Origin: Verrucomicrobiia bacterium
Lineage (GTDB): Bacteria > Verrucomicrobiota > Verrucomicrobiia > Limisphaerales > Pedosphaeraceae
DNA: 64,000 bases
Reading direction: 5' to 3'
Assembly (NCBI GenBank): GCA_036268055.1
Contig: DATAUW010000041.1
Span: 62,001 to 126,000 of the forward strand
Shown: positions 17,364-26,720 of the stretch, in pieces
Layout: each line of letters begins with the position of its first letter
How positions within the stretch are numbered: position 1 is the first letter of the stretch
Translations under genes and position numbers: made by a program
The notes under the pieces: model-generated
The model's database searches: none
Told to the model about the DNA's origin: nothing
The model's input: only the letters and a program-made list of their open reading frames with translations

Positions 17364-19118
17364 TTAATCCAGACTGCGGCTGCGAATTGAGAACAATCCG
17401 CCGGGCTTCCATTGCAGGAACAAGATGATGGTGATAAGCACCACAATCTTCCCACTCACGGGCGAGCCGGTCAGTTGTTGCAACACCTGGTCGGACGTGC
17501 CGATGCCCAGCGCGGCACATACCGTGCCGATGATGCTTCCCACACCGCCGACGACCACCGTCATGAACGCATTGACGATATGGTCCTGCCCCATGCTCGG
17601 TCCGACATTGCCGATTTGTGAAAGGAACGCGCCCGCCAGCCCGGCCAATCCCGATCCAAAAGCAAAGGTCAGCATATTGATGCGACGCGTCCGCACTCCG
17701 AGGCACGCGGCCATGTTGCGATTCTGCATCACCGCGCGAATCAAAAGACCCAGCGGCGTTTTTGTCAGCAGCAGCCAGGTTCCGATAACGATCAGGACTG
17801 CGAAGCCGATGACGAACACGCGATTGTAACCGAAGCTCACGTCATCCACCGTAAAATGGCCGAGCAACCACGACGGCGAATTTACCTGCACATTGTTCGC
17901 GCCAAAAACCATGCGGAAACATTGCTGCATCACCAGCGAAACTCCCCACGTCGCCAGCAATGATTCCAGCGGACGCCGGTAAAGAAATTGAATCACCGCC
18001 CGTTCCACCAGCAAGCCCGCCAGCGCCGCCATGATGAAACTCAAAGGCAGCGCCACCAGGAAATAACTTTCATACGTCGCGCCGGTGGTATTGAGTCCCG
18101 GCAAGTGCATTCCAAATTGGATGGCCTTCCCGGCAAAATTGAACGGCAGCACAATCGTGAAACCAAATCCCGCGCCAAAAAGATTTTGCACCACGTAACA
18201 AGTGTACGCGCCGACCGCGATCATCTCGCCGTGCGCCATATTAATGATGCCCATCAAACCGAACGTGATCGCCAAACCCAGCGCGACCACCAGCAAAATC
18301 GAACCCAGACTGATCCCATGAAAAATGGTGCCGAAGAAATTGACCCAGCCAATGTGGTTCTTGATGGAACCAATCGCCTTGGTTGCCGCCAGCTTCGCTG
18401 CGGGCGGAGTCGTATCCTTCTCGGCAAACTTCTGTAGATTTTCCACTGAACCGATTGACTGAAGTTCCGCCAGATGATTCACCGCAGAAATCTTCACGTC
18501 TGTGTTTGTATCCCCCAACTGGAGCATGGCAATAGCCTCTTCAATGGCCCGGCGCACTTCCGCATTCGTCTCCCTGGTCAGTCTTGCCTGCAAAATCGGG
18601 AGGTATTGCAGCTTCTGTGAGTTGCCGAGTTTGCTCACCGCCGAGTGGCGGACTTCGGGATCTTTGTCGGCAAGCGCGAGCGAATCGAGGGTGCGTTGAA
18701 TCACTTTGCGCAAAGCCATGTCCGTCTCGGCGGCTTCAAGATCGCCGGAACCAAAATGCAACTCCACTCCCTTATCATCCTTCAAAATCTGGCCGTCATC
18801 CACGCGAATGGCGCGCGCCTTGCCCTGGGCGTCCTGTTGGTCCTCCAACTGCACCGGCACCTTTGCGCCGCCCGGCGCGCCATACATATATATTCCATCG
18901 CGCGTCCACGCCGTGAGAACATCGTGCGCCGTCTTCGAGCCGGTATCCACCAGTTCGCTCAACAGCTTTGGCTGGTCTTCCGGTTTCGCGACGATCACCT
19001 CGGCGAGCTTTTTCCTGGCTTCAAGTTCCGTGGCGCTCTCCGCGGCACGCGCCATCCCTGTGCCGGAGAGCAATAGCGCGATCCAAACCATCAATCCAAG
19101 GCGAAAAGTTGAATTCAT
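17364..19118 (-). CDS. urtB: Urea ABC transporter permease UrtB with N-terminal extracytoplasmic domain
   Basis: 584 residues. A signal-like N-terminus (ending ARAAES) is followed by about 230 polar residues with repeated helical pairs resembling HEAT repeats (ADKDPEVRHSAVSKLGNSQ, ETNAEVRRAIEEAIAML). The LivH-type permease domain starts near 270 (FHGISLGSILLVVALGLAIT, GLMGIINMAHGEMIAVGAY). The extra N-terminal domain is usual for UrtB. TVVVGGVGSIIGTVCAALGIG is the cytoplasmic coupling loop. It lies downstream of a terminator-like hairpin that separates it from urtA. Confidence 0.93.
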   Translation of the reverse strand: MNSTFRLGLMVWIALLLSGTGMARAAESATELEARKKLAEVIVAKPEDQPKLLSELVDTGSKTAHDVLTAWTRDGIYMYGAPGGAKVPVQLEDQQDAQGKARAIRVDDGQILKDDKGVELHFGSGDLEAAETDMALRKVIQRTLDSLALADKDPEVRHSAVSKLGNSQKLQYLPILQARLTRETNAEVRRAIEEAIAMLQLGDTNTDVKISAVNHLAELQSIGSVENLQKFAEKDTTPPAAKLAATKAIGSIKNHIGWVNFFGTIFHGISLGSILLVVALGLAITFGLMGIINMAHGEMIAVGAYTCYVVQNLFGAGFGFTIVLPFNFAGKAIQFGMHLPGLNTTGATYESYFLVALPLSFIMAALAGLLVERAVIQFLYRRPLESLLATWGVSLVMQQCFRMVFGANNVQVNSPSWLLGHFTVDDVSFGYNRVFVIGFAVLIVIGTWLLLTKTPLGLLIRAVMQNRNMAACLGVRTRRINMLTFAFGSGLAGLAGAFLSQIGNVGPSMGQDHIVNAFMTVVVGGVGSIIGTVCAALGIGTSDQVLQQLTGSPVSGKIVVLITIILFLQWKPGGLFSIRSRSLD

Positions 19119-19125
19119 ATTTGTG

Positions 19126-19164
19126 AAAAAGGAGGAACGAAGATGGACAACTTCGTTCCTCCTT
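19126..19164 (-). terminator. Hairpin between urtA and urtB (partial terminator / attenuator)
   Basis: A perfect 14-bp stem (AAGGAGGAACGAAG against CTTCGTTCCTCCTT, 8-base loop) is followed on the minus strand by TTTTT just before urtB. Intrinsic terminators between a binding-protein gene and its permease genes often lower expression of the latter. The 5' arm also contains a perfect Shine-Dalgarno-like AAGGAGG that the stem would hide. Confidence 0.75.
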
Positions 19165-19200
19165 GAACTAACTAACTCGGAAACAAGATCAACACGGCCA

Positions 19201-20484
19201 TCATTTCGCGGCTAGCTTTTCGTCCAGGCCTTTCAGCAGGAACGGTTCACCGGTAACTCCGTCAAATGATTTGAGAATCTTGAACTGGCCGTTGGCCTTG
19301 GTTTCACCAATGTAAACATTCTTGGTGGCGTGATGGTTGGCTTGCATCGTGACCGTGCCGCCCGGGCCACCGAAGGAGATCGCACCGGATTCCAGCACTT
19401 CGCGAACTTTGTCCACGTCAGCCGTGCCGGCCTTTTCGACCGCGGCCTTCCAGAGATAAACGCCGTCATAGGAAAGCACCATCGGACTGTCCACCGGGCG
19501 GTTTTCTTTTACGACACCGGCATGGGATTCAGTCGAGAGCCAGTCTTTCCAGTTGCCCAGGAACTTTTTGTTCTCCGGCGTAGGGAGGGACATGAAGTAA
19601 GTCCAGCAACCGAGTTCACCGACCAGGTCTTTGGTCGGCAGCGCGCGGAGTTCGTCTTCCGCCAAGCTGAAGGAGACCACCGGGCAATCCGAAGGCGTCA
19701 AACCAGCGGCGGCAATTTCCTTGAAGAAAGGCACGTTGGAATCACCGTTGATGGTGTTGATCACGCAGGCGTCACCACCGGCGGCGAATTGCTTGATGTC
19801 GGCCACGATCTGCTGATAGTCGGTGTGGCCGAATGGGGTGTATTTGCCAGCAGAGATGACCTTGCCGGAATCATCCTTGCGCAAACCGCCGCCGATGTCC
19901 TCGATCTTGATGCCGTGCAGCAACAGATATTTGTAGAGGATGAGGTTCGTGGTTTGCGGATACACGTAGTCGGTGCCGATCAGGTAGAATCTCTTCTTGC
20001 CCTGCGCAAGCAGATAGTCAACCGCCGGGGTGGCTTGTTGATTCACCGCTTCAGCAGTGTAGAAAATATTCTTGGAAAGCTCTTCACCTTCATACTGCAC
20101 CGGATAGAAGAGCAAGCCATTGTCCTTCTCAAAGACCGGCAGCACGGATTTGCGGCTGACCGAAGTCCAGCAGCCGAAAACCACCGCGACCTTGTCTTCT
20201 TCGAGCAACTGCTTGGCTTTTTCAGCGAACAGCGGCCAGTTCGAGGCGCCGTCCACGATGACCGGCTCGATAGTGTACATCTTGTCGCCGATCTTGATGC
20301 CGCCTTCCTTGTTGATTTCATCAAACGCGAACAACAACACATCGCGCAACGACGTTTCGCTGATGGCCATCGTGCCGCTCAATGAATGGAGAATGCCGAC
20401 CTTGATGGTATCTGCGGCTTGACCGACCGTGGCTGCGAATAAACACGCCGCCCCCGTTACCAGACTAAAGAATTGCTTTTTCAT
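19201..20484 (-). CDS. urtA: Urea ABC transporter substrate-binding protein UrtA
   Basis: 427 residues with a signal peptide ([20 protein letters not shown], cleavage after GQA). The family pattern is clear: [79 protein letters not shown]. UrtA is the periplasmic receptor for urea feeding UrtBC. It is the first of five urt genes, 48 bases after the porin gene, and separated from urtB by a hairpin, so it is probably made in excess over the permease. Confidence 0.95.
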   Translation of the reverse strand: MKKQFFSLVTGAACLFAATVGQAADTIKVGILHSLSGTMAISETSLRDVLLFAFDEINKEGGIKIGDKMYTIEPVIVDGASNWPLFAEKAKQLLEEDKVAVVFGCWTSVSRKSVLPVFEKDNGLLFYPVQYEGEELSKNIFYTAEAVNQQATPAVDYLLAQGKKRFYLIGTDYVYPQTTNLILYKYLLLHGIKIEDIGGGLRKDDSGKVISAGKYTPFGHTDYQQIVADIKQFAAGGDACVINTINGDSNVPFFKEIAAAGLTPSDCPVVSFSLAEDELRALPTKDLVGELGCWTYFMSLPTPENKKFLGNWKDWLSTESHAGVVKENRPVDSPMVLSYDGVYLWKAAVEKAGTADVDKVREVLESGAISFGGPGGTVTMQANHHATKNVYIGETKANGQFKILKSFDGVTGEPFLLKGLDEKLAAK

Positions 20485-20532
20485 AGGATTTCAAATGACG
20501 TTGATTTCAGATTCAGGTTTTCAATGTTGGGT

Positions 20533-21903
20533 TTAGAACAGATAAGAAAGGCCGGCGCCGAAGATGACCCGGTTTTGTTTGCCCGGCACGAAGCCTCCCG
20601 AATACGAGGTATGGTCGTAGCGGATTTCCGGCTGGAACTTGATGGCGGGAACCGGAGTGTAGTTGAGCGTGACCGCGACACTGGAAAGGTCCTGGCCAAC
20701 GCCGACCGGGTTCATGAACCCGAGCGCGCCGCCGGAGGCATCCACACCGTCATGATCCGCGAGATATTCCGCGCGCAAGGCGAGGTCGAATTGCTTGGTG
20801 AACGCGTAATCCGTCCAAAGCCCGGCGGAATAAACATCCGAGTGCCCGGCAGCATACGCCGCGGGAGGAGCTGCAAGATGCGGATTATAGAAGTTGAACC
20901 AGTCGAGTTCCGTGCCGAAGGTCCACTGCGGCGTTGGATTCCATCCGGCGAGGATTTCCGCGCCGATGAGATTTTCGGTAAAGCCCGCATCCTCACGACC
21001 GCCGAATACCAAGCCATTGACCCAAAGATTTTTCAAGGGCTTGAGGTCGAGCGCGGCGATGAAACTCTTGGAAGAGTTATTGTCAATAGGTCCGGCATAA
21101 GTGCCGTTTTGCACGCGCAACTTCACATCGGCCCAATCCGTCAGGGTATAGCCGAGTTGAATGCCTTCCGCGGGACCATTGCCGGTGAAGAACCATTGGT
21201 AACCCTGCGAAAAGTTCGCATTCGCCGCGCCGCCATCCCCCGACTCATAATTGAGCAGCGAGATCATTTCACCCGCCCGGAAATTCACGCCGGTGCCGAT
21301 GGGAATGTTCAACTCAACATAGGCTTCGCGAACGGCATTGAAACCAGAATCATTGTTATACGTTCCAGTCGCGCCCCCCGGAGTGGTCGTGACGGTTGAA
21401 TGATTGCCGTTGAAACCGGAATTGACGACGGGCGCGTCCTGGCCGTAGATGAGCGACACGCGAAACGCGGCGTCGAACTTATCGCCGCTGCGCTCAACCG
21501 GTTTGCTGGCGAGCGTCACTTTGATTTTGTTCAACGAAAAGTTGTCGTTGACGCGGTTCCACAGATAACCGGGCGAAACATGGCCCGCCGGTTCGCTGCT
21601 GTCATGAAAGTACGACGTGGTGATGAAGCCGCTGAGGGTGATGTCCGACAGCGCTGCAACGGACGAATTACCGCCCTTGTTGCTGGGCATCCAGCCTTCT
21701 TTTTCCGCGGCCGTTTCGAGCGCATCCAGGCGCGCCTTGAGGTCTTTGTTTTCCTGCGTCAGTTTTTGCATTGACTGGGGATCGGTGGCCGAAGGGTCGG
21801 CGGCCATCGGATCCGCATGCAGCGCGATCGCGCTGCTGACGACCATCCCCATGCACACACCGGCCGTCTTTAACTGCTTGCCAAGTCTAGGTTGTTTTTT
21901 CAT
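20533..21903 (-). CDS. Outer-membrane beta-barrel porin (BBP2/OmpL-like), likely for urea
   Basis: 456 residues from the ATG at 21903. This start lies downstream of the predicted sigma-54 promoter, whereas the longer frame to 21939 would overlap it. A signal peptide ends near LHADP. Residues about 45-70 form a short coiled coil (KLTQENKDLKARLDALE). The rest alternates polar and hydrophobic residues as barrel strands and ends in an aromatic strand with terminal Phe (GAGLSYLF). This pattern matches the beta-barrel-porin-2 group. It is the first gene of the transport operon, so passage of urea or a related small solute across the outer membrane is inferred from context. Confidence 0.8.
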   Translation of the reverse strand: MKKQPRLGKQLKTAGVCMGMVVSSAIALHADPMAADPSATDPQSMQKLTQENKDLKARLDALETAAEKEGWMPSNKGGNSSVAALSDITLSGFITTSYFHDSSEPAGHVSPGYLWNRVNDNFSLNKIKVTLASKPVERSGDKFDAAFRVSLIYGQDAPVVNSGFNGNHSTVTTTPGGATGTYNNDSGFNAVREAYVELNIPIGTGVNFRAGEMISLLNYESGDGGAANANFSQGYQWFFTGNGPAEGIQLGYTLTDWADVKLRVQNGTYAGPIDNNSSKSFIAALDLKPLKNLWVNGLVFGGREDAGFTENLIGAEILAGWNPTPQWTFGTELDWFNFYNPHLAAPPAAYAAGHSDVYSAGLWTDYAFTKQFDLALRAEYLADHDGVDASGGALGFMNPVGVGQDLSSVAVTLNYTPVPAIKFQPEIRYDHTSYSGGFVPGKQNRVIFGAGLSYLF

Positions 21904-21934
21904 CGCGTAGTCAGTTGTTAGGTTGTCCTGTCGT

Positions 21935-21950
21935 TGCATTGTTCGAGCCA
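21935..21950 (-). promoter_or_regulatory. Sigma-54 (-24/-12) promoter for the porin-urt-ure operon
   Basis: On the minus strand, TGGCTCG-AACA-ATGCA matches the consensus TGGCACG-N4-TTGCW at 10 of 12 defined positions, with GG and GC at exact spacing. The -12 GC lies about 33 bases before the porin ATG at 21903. Nitrogen-scavenging operons are classic sigma-54 targets. Confidence 0.6.
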
Positions 21951-21952
21951 GT

Positions 21953-21965
21953 TCACAATCGGTGA
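21953..21965. promoter_or_regulatory. LysR-type box (T-N11-A) between divergent promoters
   Basis: TCAC-AATCG-GTGA is a dyad with the exact T-N11-A spacing typical of LysR-family binding sites. It lies between the two -24 elements at 21935-21950 and 21969-21984 and next to a LysR gene. Confidence 0.5.
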
Positions 21966-21968
21966 GCT

Positions 21969-21984
21969 TGGCTTGACAGTTGCT
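21969..21984 (+). promoter_or_regulatory. Sigma-54-like (-24/-12) promoter toward the lysR gene
   Basis: TGGCTTG-ACAG-TTGCT matches the sigma-54 consensus at 10 of 12 positions with correct GG-GC spacing. It faces the lysR gene, whose ATG is at 22112, which gives a leader of somewhat over 100 bases. Confidence 0.5.
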
Positions 21985-22111
21985 TGTATTGGGTCACCAC
22001 GGCGTTTGGCCTCTGGTTGATCAAGTTGTTTTCGGAAAAAGCAACTCAGATACCGATTGGGCGAATTGTTCCGTGAAATATTTTAACGACCGCCTTGAAT
22101 CGCATTCACAC

Positions 22112-23062
22112 ATGGATGAACCACTAGATAGCAGGCAGCTAAGAGCGTTTGTCGTCCTCGCGGAAACCGGCAGTTATACCGAGACCGCCCGCCGTCTTTT
22201 TGTCACGCACTCAGCCATCAGCCACGCGATGCGCGCACTGGAGAGCACGGTGGGGTGTCGCCTTTTGAACAACCTGAATAAAAAGGTCATGCTCACGGAC
22301 GCCGGCGAGGCGCTACTTCAACATGCACAGCAGGTTTTGGAGGAAATGCGCCGCGCGAAAACAAATCTCAACGCGCTCAACAAATGGGGCTCGCGCCGTT
22401 TGCGCATCTCCGCCGAAGCACCGCTGGCAGGTTATTTTCTCAACGATGTGCTCGTGGAATTTCATCACAAATTTCCCAACGTCATGGTCAGCGTGGAATT
22501 GCACAACCGTTGTGATGCTTATGCTTTTCTCACGGCGAACCGCACCGACCTGGTATTTGCCGAAAAGCCGCCGGTGGATGGGCGCTTTGAATTTTGCCCG
22601 CTGTTCTCCGACACGTTTCACGTGGTCATGGGCCCACAACATCCCTGGGCGGTCAAAAAATCCGTGACGCTTTCAGAATTTCCCAAAGCGCCGTTCATCC
22701 TTCATCGCAACCTCGCGCGCTCCCAAAAAATGCTGGCGGACTACCTGGAAAAATCGGGTTTCCAACTCAACACCGTGGCGGAGATGGACAGTCTGGATTC
22801 AATCAAGGATTTCGTGCGCCAAACCCGCGCGATCAGCATCCTCCCGACGTGGGCAATCGAGTGCGAATTACGGGACGGAATATTGGTGGCGCTCCCATTG
22901 GGCCGCCGGTCATTTGAACAAACCTGGGGATTCACCCGTTGGACCGAGCGCGCACTGACTCATAGCGAGTCCGGCTTCGTCCATATTTGCCGAACGGTTC
23001 TGATGGAAACCGCCGCGAAAATAAAACTTAAATCCACTACGTTTCCAACCATGCAGGCCTGA
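22112..23062 (+). CDS. LysR-family transcriptional regulator
   Basis: 316 residues from the ATG at 22112; the longer frame to 21980 would overlap the regulatory spacer. The winged HTH covers residues 5-65 (SRQLRAFVVLAETGSYTETA, FVTHSAISHAMRALE). A linker helix and a periplasmic-binding-like effector domain (residues 90-300) follow. It diverges from the porin-urt-ure operon across a 208-base spacer with a T-N11-A box, so it most likely regulates that operon and itself. The effector is unknown; nitrogen status or a urea-related compound is plausible by context. Confidence 0.9.
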   Translation: MDEPLDSRQLRAFVVLAETGSYTETARRLFVTHSAISHAMRALESTVGCRLLNNLNKKVMLTDAGEALLQHAQQVLEEMRRAKTNLNALNKWGSRRLRISAEAPLAGYFLNDVLVEFHHKFPNVMVSVELHNRCDAYAFLTANRTDLVFAEKPPVDGRFEFCPLFSDTFHVVMGPQHPWAVKKSVTLSEFPKAPFILHRNLARSQKMLADYLEKSGFQLNTVAEMDSLDSIKDFVRQTRAISILPTWAIECELRDGILVALPLGRRSFEQTWGFTRWTERALTHSESGFVHICRTVLMETAAKIKLKSTTFPTMQA

Positions 23063-23303
23063 GCGGTATTCCGTAAACCAGCAGCAAATTTTTTCAGCTT
23101 ATTCTTTCGCCGACTTTCATCTGGCTTGCGTTAAACCTTTGCGGTCCCTTCGATGGGATTGACTCCGCTTGCAGGGCTGGAATATTGTCTAAACCCGCCA
23201 AGACGCAAATGCGTCGCAGTCAAGCGCGTCCGCTGGTCTGCGGATCGGTCTTTTGCCAAAGAAAGATTTGCGCCCGGCGCGGTTCAGTTAATAATACATT
23301 GAT

Positions 23304-26300
23304 ATGAAACAAGGCTCCCCGGGAGAACCTGGCCACACAAAATCGAAAAGCCGTCTGTTGATCGTCATCTTCACGATCGCCGCGACGCTGCTGGTGCTCA
23401 GCATGGTCGTGGTTTTCCGGGCTGGGCATATCGCGATCCTGGCCCAGGACCGGATGAACAGCCAACTTGAGGCGGTCAGCGAATTACAGGAATGGTTGTC
23501 CACGGTCAAGGATGCCGAAACCGGCCAGCGCGGTTATTTGCTCACGGGCGAGGAAAGTTATTTGCAGCCGTACACCGATGCGCTGCAAAAACTGAAAACC
23601 GATTCCGTCGCGCTGGAAAATCTGGTTTCCGCCGGACAATTATCCCGGGAGGATGTGGCGCGAACCGCTGGTTTGGTCCAGGAAAAAATCAACGAACTGG
23701 CAGAGACCATTCGCTTGCGAAATGAAAAAGATCTGGCGCAGGCATTGTTGGTCGTGCGGAGCGATCACGGCAAAATAACGATGGACCAAATCCGGATGAA
23801 CATTCAGGCGTTGCTTAAGACCGCGCGGGAAAATTATAATGAGGCCACCCAGGAGGCCGACCGCATCAGCTTCTGGCGTTCGGCGACTTTTTTCATCGTG
23901 ACCATCGTCAACCTCGCGTTTCTGACCTGGGCTTTTCAAACCATCCGGCGCCAGGAATGGCTGCAATTTGGCCGGATGCAATTAGGTGAGAAATTATCCG
24001 GCGATCCGCAACTCCACGATTTGACGGCGAAGGCGCTGACGTTTTTGGCGGAGTATTTGGGCGCGCAGTCGGGTGTGCTTTATGTGGATGACGGCGGGGC
24101 TTTTCGGCGTTCGGCGGTTTACGCTTTGCCTGACCCGCAGAAAGTCCCGGAAAAATTTTCACCCGGAGAAGGTTTGCCGGGACAAGCCGTGCGGGACAAG
24201 CGGTCGTTCGTCGTGCGGGCGCTTCCCGAAGGATACATCAACGTCGGGTCAGCGTTGGGAAAGAGCGCGCCGCGCCAGATCATCATCGCGCCGATTCGCG
24301 TGGAGGAATCCGTCAATGCGGTGGTCGAACTGGGCTTTCTCGATTCGGTTCCCGGCGCGGCGCTGGAGTTTCTCGACGATATCAGCGAGCCCACAAGTGT
24401 GGCGCTACGCTCGGCGCAATATCGCACCCGCTTGCAGGAATTATTGGAAGAGACGCAGCGCCAATCCGAAGAACTTCAGTCTCAGAGCGAGGAACTTCGC
24501 GTGTCCAATGAGGAACTTGCCGAGCAGGGCCGCGCTTTAAAGGAATCCCAAGTGCGGCTTGAACAGCAACAAGCCGAACTCGAGCAATCCAATTCACAAT
24601 TGGAGGAGCAAACACAAATTCTTGAAGGACAGAAGGACGATCTGTCTCGCGCGAAAATCGAACTTGAAAATCAAGCCGCCGTGGTCGAGCAGGCGAGCCG
24701 TTACAAATCGGATTTCCTCGCCAATATGTCCCATGAATTGCGCACGCCGCTCAATTCCTCGCTCATCCTCGCCAAACTCCTCGCCGATAATCGCGAGGGA
24801 AATCTGTCCGCCGAACAGATCAAATATGCGCAGACGATCCAGTCCGCGGGCAACGACCTGCTGACGCTCATCAATGACATCCTGGACCTCGCCAAGGTCG
24901 AGGCGGGGCGACTCGATTTGAAGCCGGAGGCATTTCTGCTGCCCAGCCTCGTCGAAAGCTTGAATGGATTATTTGACCCGGTCGCCGAAGGCAAGGGTTT
25001 GAAATTGCGCATGACGCTCGCGCCGGACGCGCCGCAGACGCTCGAAACCGACCGCAAGCGGCTTGAGCAAGTCCTCAAAAATCTTTTATCCAACGCCATC
25101 AAATTTACTGAGAAAGGCGAAGTGAGCCTTAACATCAGCCGCAAGCCGGGCGGCATCGCGTTTGCGGTGCAGGACACGGGCATCGGAATCGCCGAGCAGC
25201 ATCAGAAAATTATTTTTGAGCCCTTCCGCCAGGCGGATCCGGCGACCGACCGCAAGTACGGCGGCACCGGCCTGGGACTCTCGATCTCGCGTGAACTGGT
25301 CCGGTTGATGGGCGGGACCATCACGGTCACCAGCGAACTCGGGCGCGGGAGCGTGTTCATCGTCGTGCTGCCCGAGGTTTATAAACCCGCAAAATTTCTC
25401 ACGCCAAAGTCCGCCCAGGACATCAATCCGCTCAGACATGAGGCCGCGCCCGCCTCGCCTCCATCGGCGCCGCAGCCCGCATTGAAACATGTGCCGCGCG
25501 TGCCGGATGACCGCGAACGATTGACCGCGGATTCCCGGATGATCCTGCTCGTCGAAGACGATGCTTTATTCGCCGGAATCCTCGCCGACCTGGCGCACGA
25601 ACTGGATTTTCAAGTCCTCATCGCGCAAAGCGCCGAGGAATCCCTGGTGCTCGCGCGGCAATTCCAGCCGAGCGCCATCATCCTCGACATCGGCTTGCCG
25701 GATAATTCCGGCATGTTCGTTTTGGAACGGCTTAAGGGAGATTCGCGCACACGGCACATTCCAGTGCATGTCGTTTCGGGAAATGATTATTCGGAACCGG
25801 CGCTCGCCATGGGCGCGGTCGGCTACATGCTCAAGCCCGTCAAACGCGAGCAACTGGTCGAGGCGTTTCATAAATTGGAATTTCGCCTCACCCAGCGGTT
25901 GCGCCGGGTGCTGGTCGTCGAGGATGACAAGGTGCAACTCGACAGCTTGAAACGCCTCCTCGGTTCGCGCGATGTCGAAACCGTCGGCGTGCGCACGGCG
26001 GCGGAATGCCTCGAAAATTTGAAGTCGTCCACCTTCGATTGCATGGTGCTCGATTTGAGTTTGCCGGACGCGTCGGGTTTTTCGCTCCTTGAGACGTTGA
26101 GCGCGGAGGAGGCTTATTCTTTTCCGCCGGTGATCATTTATACCGGGCGCGATTTGAGCGCCGACGAAGAACAGCGGCTGAGAAAATATTCCAAATCCAT
26201 CATCATCAAAGGCGCCAAATCTCCCGAGCGGTTGCTGGATGAAGTCACGCTCTTCCTTCACCAGATCGTCTCCAGCCTGCCGGCGGAAAAACAGCAGATG

Positions 26301-26720
26301 CTGGAAAAAGCTCGCCATCGCGATGCCGCCTTTGAGGATAAATGCATCCTCATCGCCGAGGATGACGTGCGAAATATTTTCGCGCTCACTTCCTTGCTCG
26401 AGCCCAAGGGCGTGAGGACGCGCATCGCGCGAAACGGCCGCGAGGCGTTGCGCGAATTGGAAGCGGCCGGCAAAGATCCTTCGAAACGCGTGGATCTCGT
26501 GCTCATGGACATCATGATGCCGGAGATGAACGGGCTCGACGCCATGCGCGCGATCCGAAAAAATTCCGAGTGGCAGCGGCTACCCATCATCGCCCTGACC
26601 GCCAAGGCGATGAAAAACGACCAGGAGCAATGCATCCAGGCCGGTGCAAACGATTATCTCGCCAAGCCGCTCGACGTGGACAAACTCCTCTCGCTGATTC
26701 GAGTCTGGATGCCGAGATGA
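23304..26720 (+). CDS. Hybrid sensor histidine kinase: CHASE3, GAF, HisKA, HATPase, three REC domains
   Basis: 1,138 residues. TM1 at about 17-40; a CHASE3 sensor at 45-185 (TVKDAETGQRGYLLTGEESYL); TM2 at about 193-212; GAF at about 225-375; then about 100 residues of coiled coil rich in EELQSQSEEL-type heptads. The kinase core has H477 in MSHELRTP, an N-box NLLSNAIKF, DTGIGIAEQH and GGTGLGLSIS. Three receiver domains follow: about 735-855 (VEDD, ILDIGLP, LKPV), 870-985 (VEDD, VLDLSLP, IKGAK) and 1012-1138 (AEDD, LMDIMMP, LAKPLD). The stop overlaps the cheR start (ATGA). It acts at the inner membrane in a multi-step phosphorelay; the signal is unknown. Confidence 0.93.
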   Translation: MKQGSPGEPGHTKSKSRLLIVIFTIAATLLVLSMVVVFRAGHIAILAQDRMNSQLEAVSELQEWLSTVKDAETGQRGYLLTGEESYLQPYTDALQKLKTDSVALENLVSAGQLSREDVARTAGLVQEKINELAETIRLRNEKDLAQALLVVRSDHGKITMDQIRMNIQALLKTARENYNEATQEADRISFWRSATFFIVTIVNLAFLTWAFQTIRRQEWLQFGRMQLGEKLSGDPQLHDLTAKALTFLAEYLGAQSGVLYVDDGGAFRRSAVYALPDPQKVPEKFSPGEGLPGQAVRDKRSFVVRALPEGYINVGSALGKSAPRQIIIAPIRVEESVNAVVELGFLDSVPGAALEFLDDISEPTSVALRSAQYRTRLQELLEETQRQSEELQSQSEELRVSNEELAEQGRALKESQVRLEQQQAELEQSNSQLEEQTQILEGQKDDLSRAKIELENQAAVVEQASRYKSDFLANMSHELRTPLNSSLILAKLLADNREGNLSAEQIKYAQTIQSAGNDLLTLINDILDLAKVEAGRLDLKPEAFLLPSLVESLNGLFDPVAEGKGLKLRMTLAPDAPQTLETDRKRLEQVLKNLLSNAIKFTEKGEVSLNISRKPGGIAFAVQDTGIGIAEQHQKIIFEPFRQADPATDRKYGGTGLGLSISRELVRLMGGTITVTSELGRGSVFIVVLPEVYKPAKFLTPKSAQDINPLRHEAAPASPPSAPQPALKHVPRVPDDRERLTADSRMILLVEDDALFAGILADLAHELDFQVLIAQSAEESLVLARQFQPSAIILDIGLPDNSGMFVLERLKGDSRTRHIPVHVVSGNDYSEPALAMGAVGYMLKPVKREQLVEAFHKLEFRLTQRLRRVLVVEDDKVQLDSLKRLLGSRDVETVGVRTAAECLENLKSSTFDCMVLDLSLPDASGFSLLETLSAEEAYSFPPVIIYTGRDLSADEEQRLRKYSKSIIIKGAKSPERLLDEVTLFLHQIVSSLPAEKQQMLEKARHRDAAFEDKCILIAEDDVRNIFALTSLLEPKGVRTRIARNGREALRELEAAGKDPSKRVDLVLMDIMMPEMNGLDAMRAIRKNSEWQRLPIIALTAKAMKNDQEQCIQAGANDYLAKPLDVDKLLSLIRVWMPR

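Noticed and set aside
19330-20385. 351-residue plus-strand ORF opposite urtA
   Set aside because: Shadow frame; the minus frame is unmistakably UrtA with a signal peptide.
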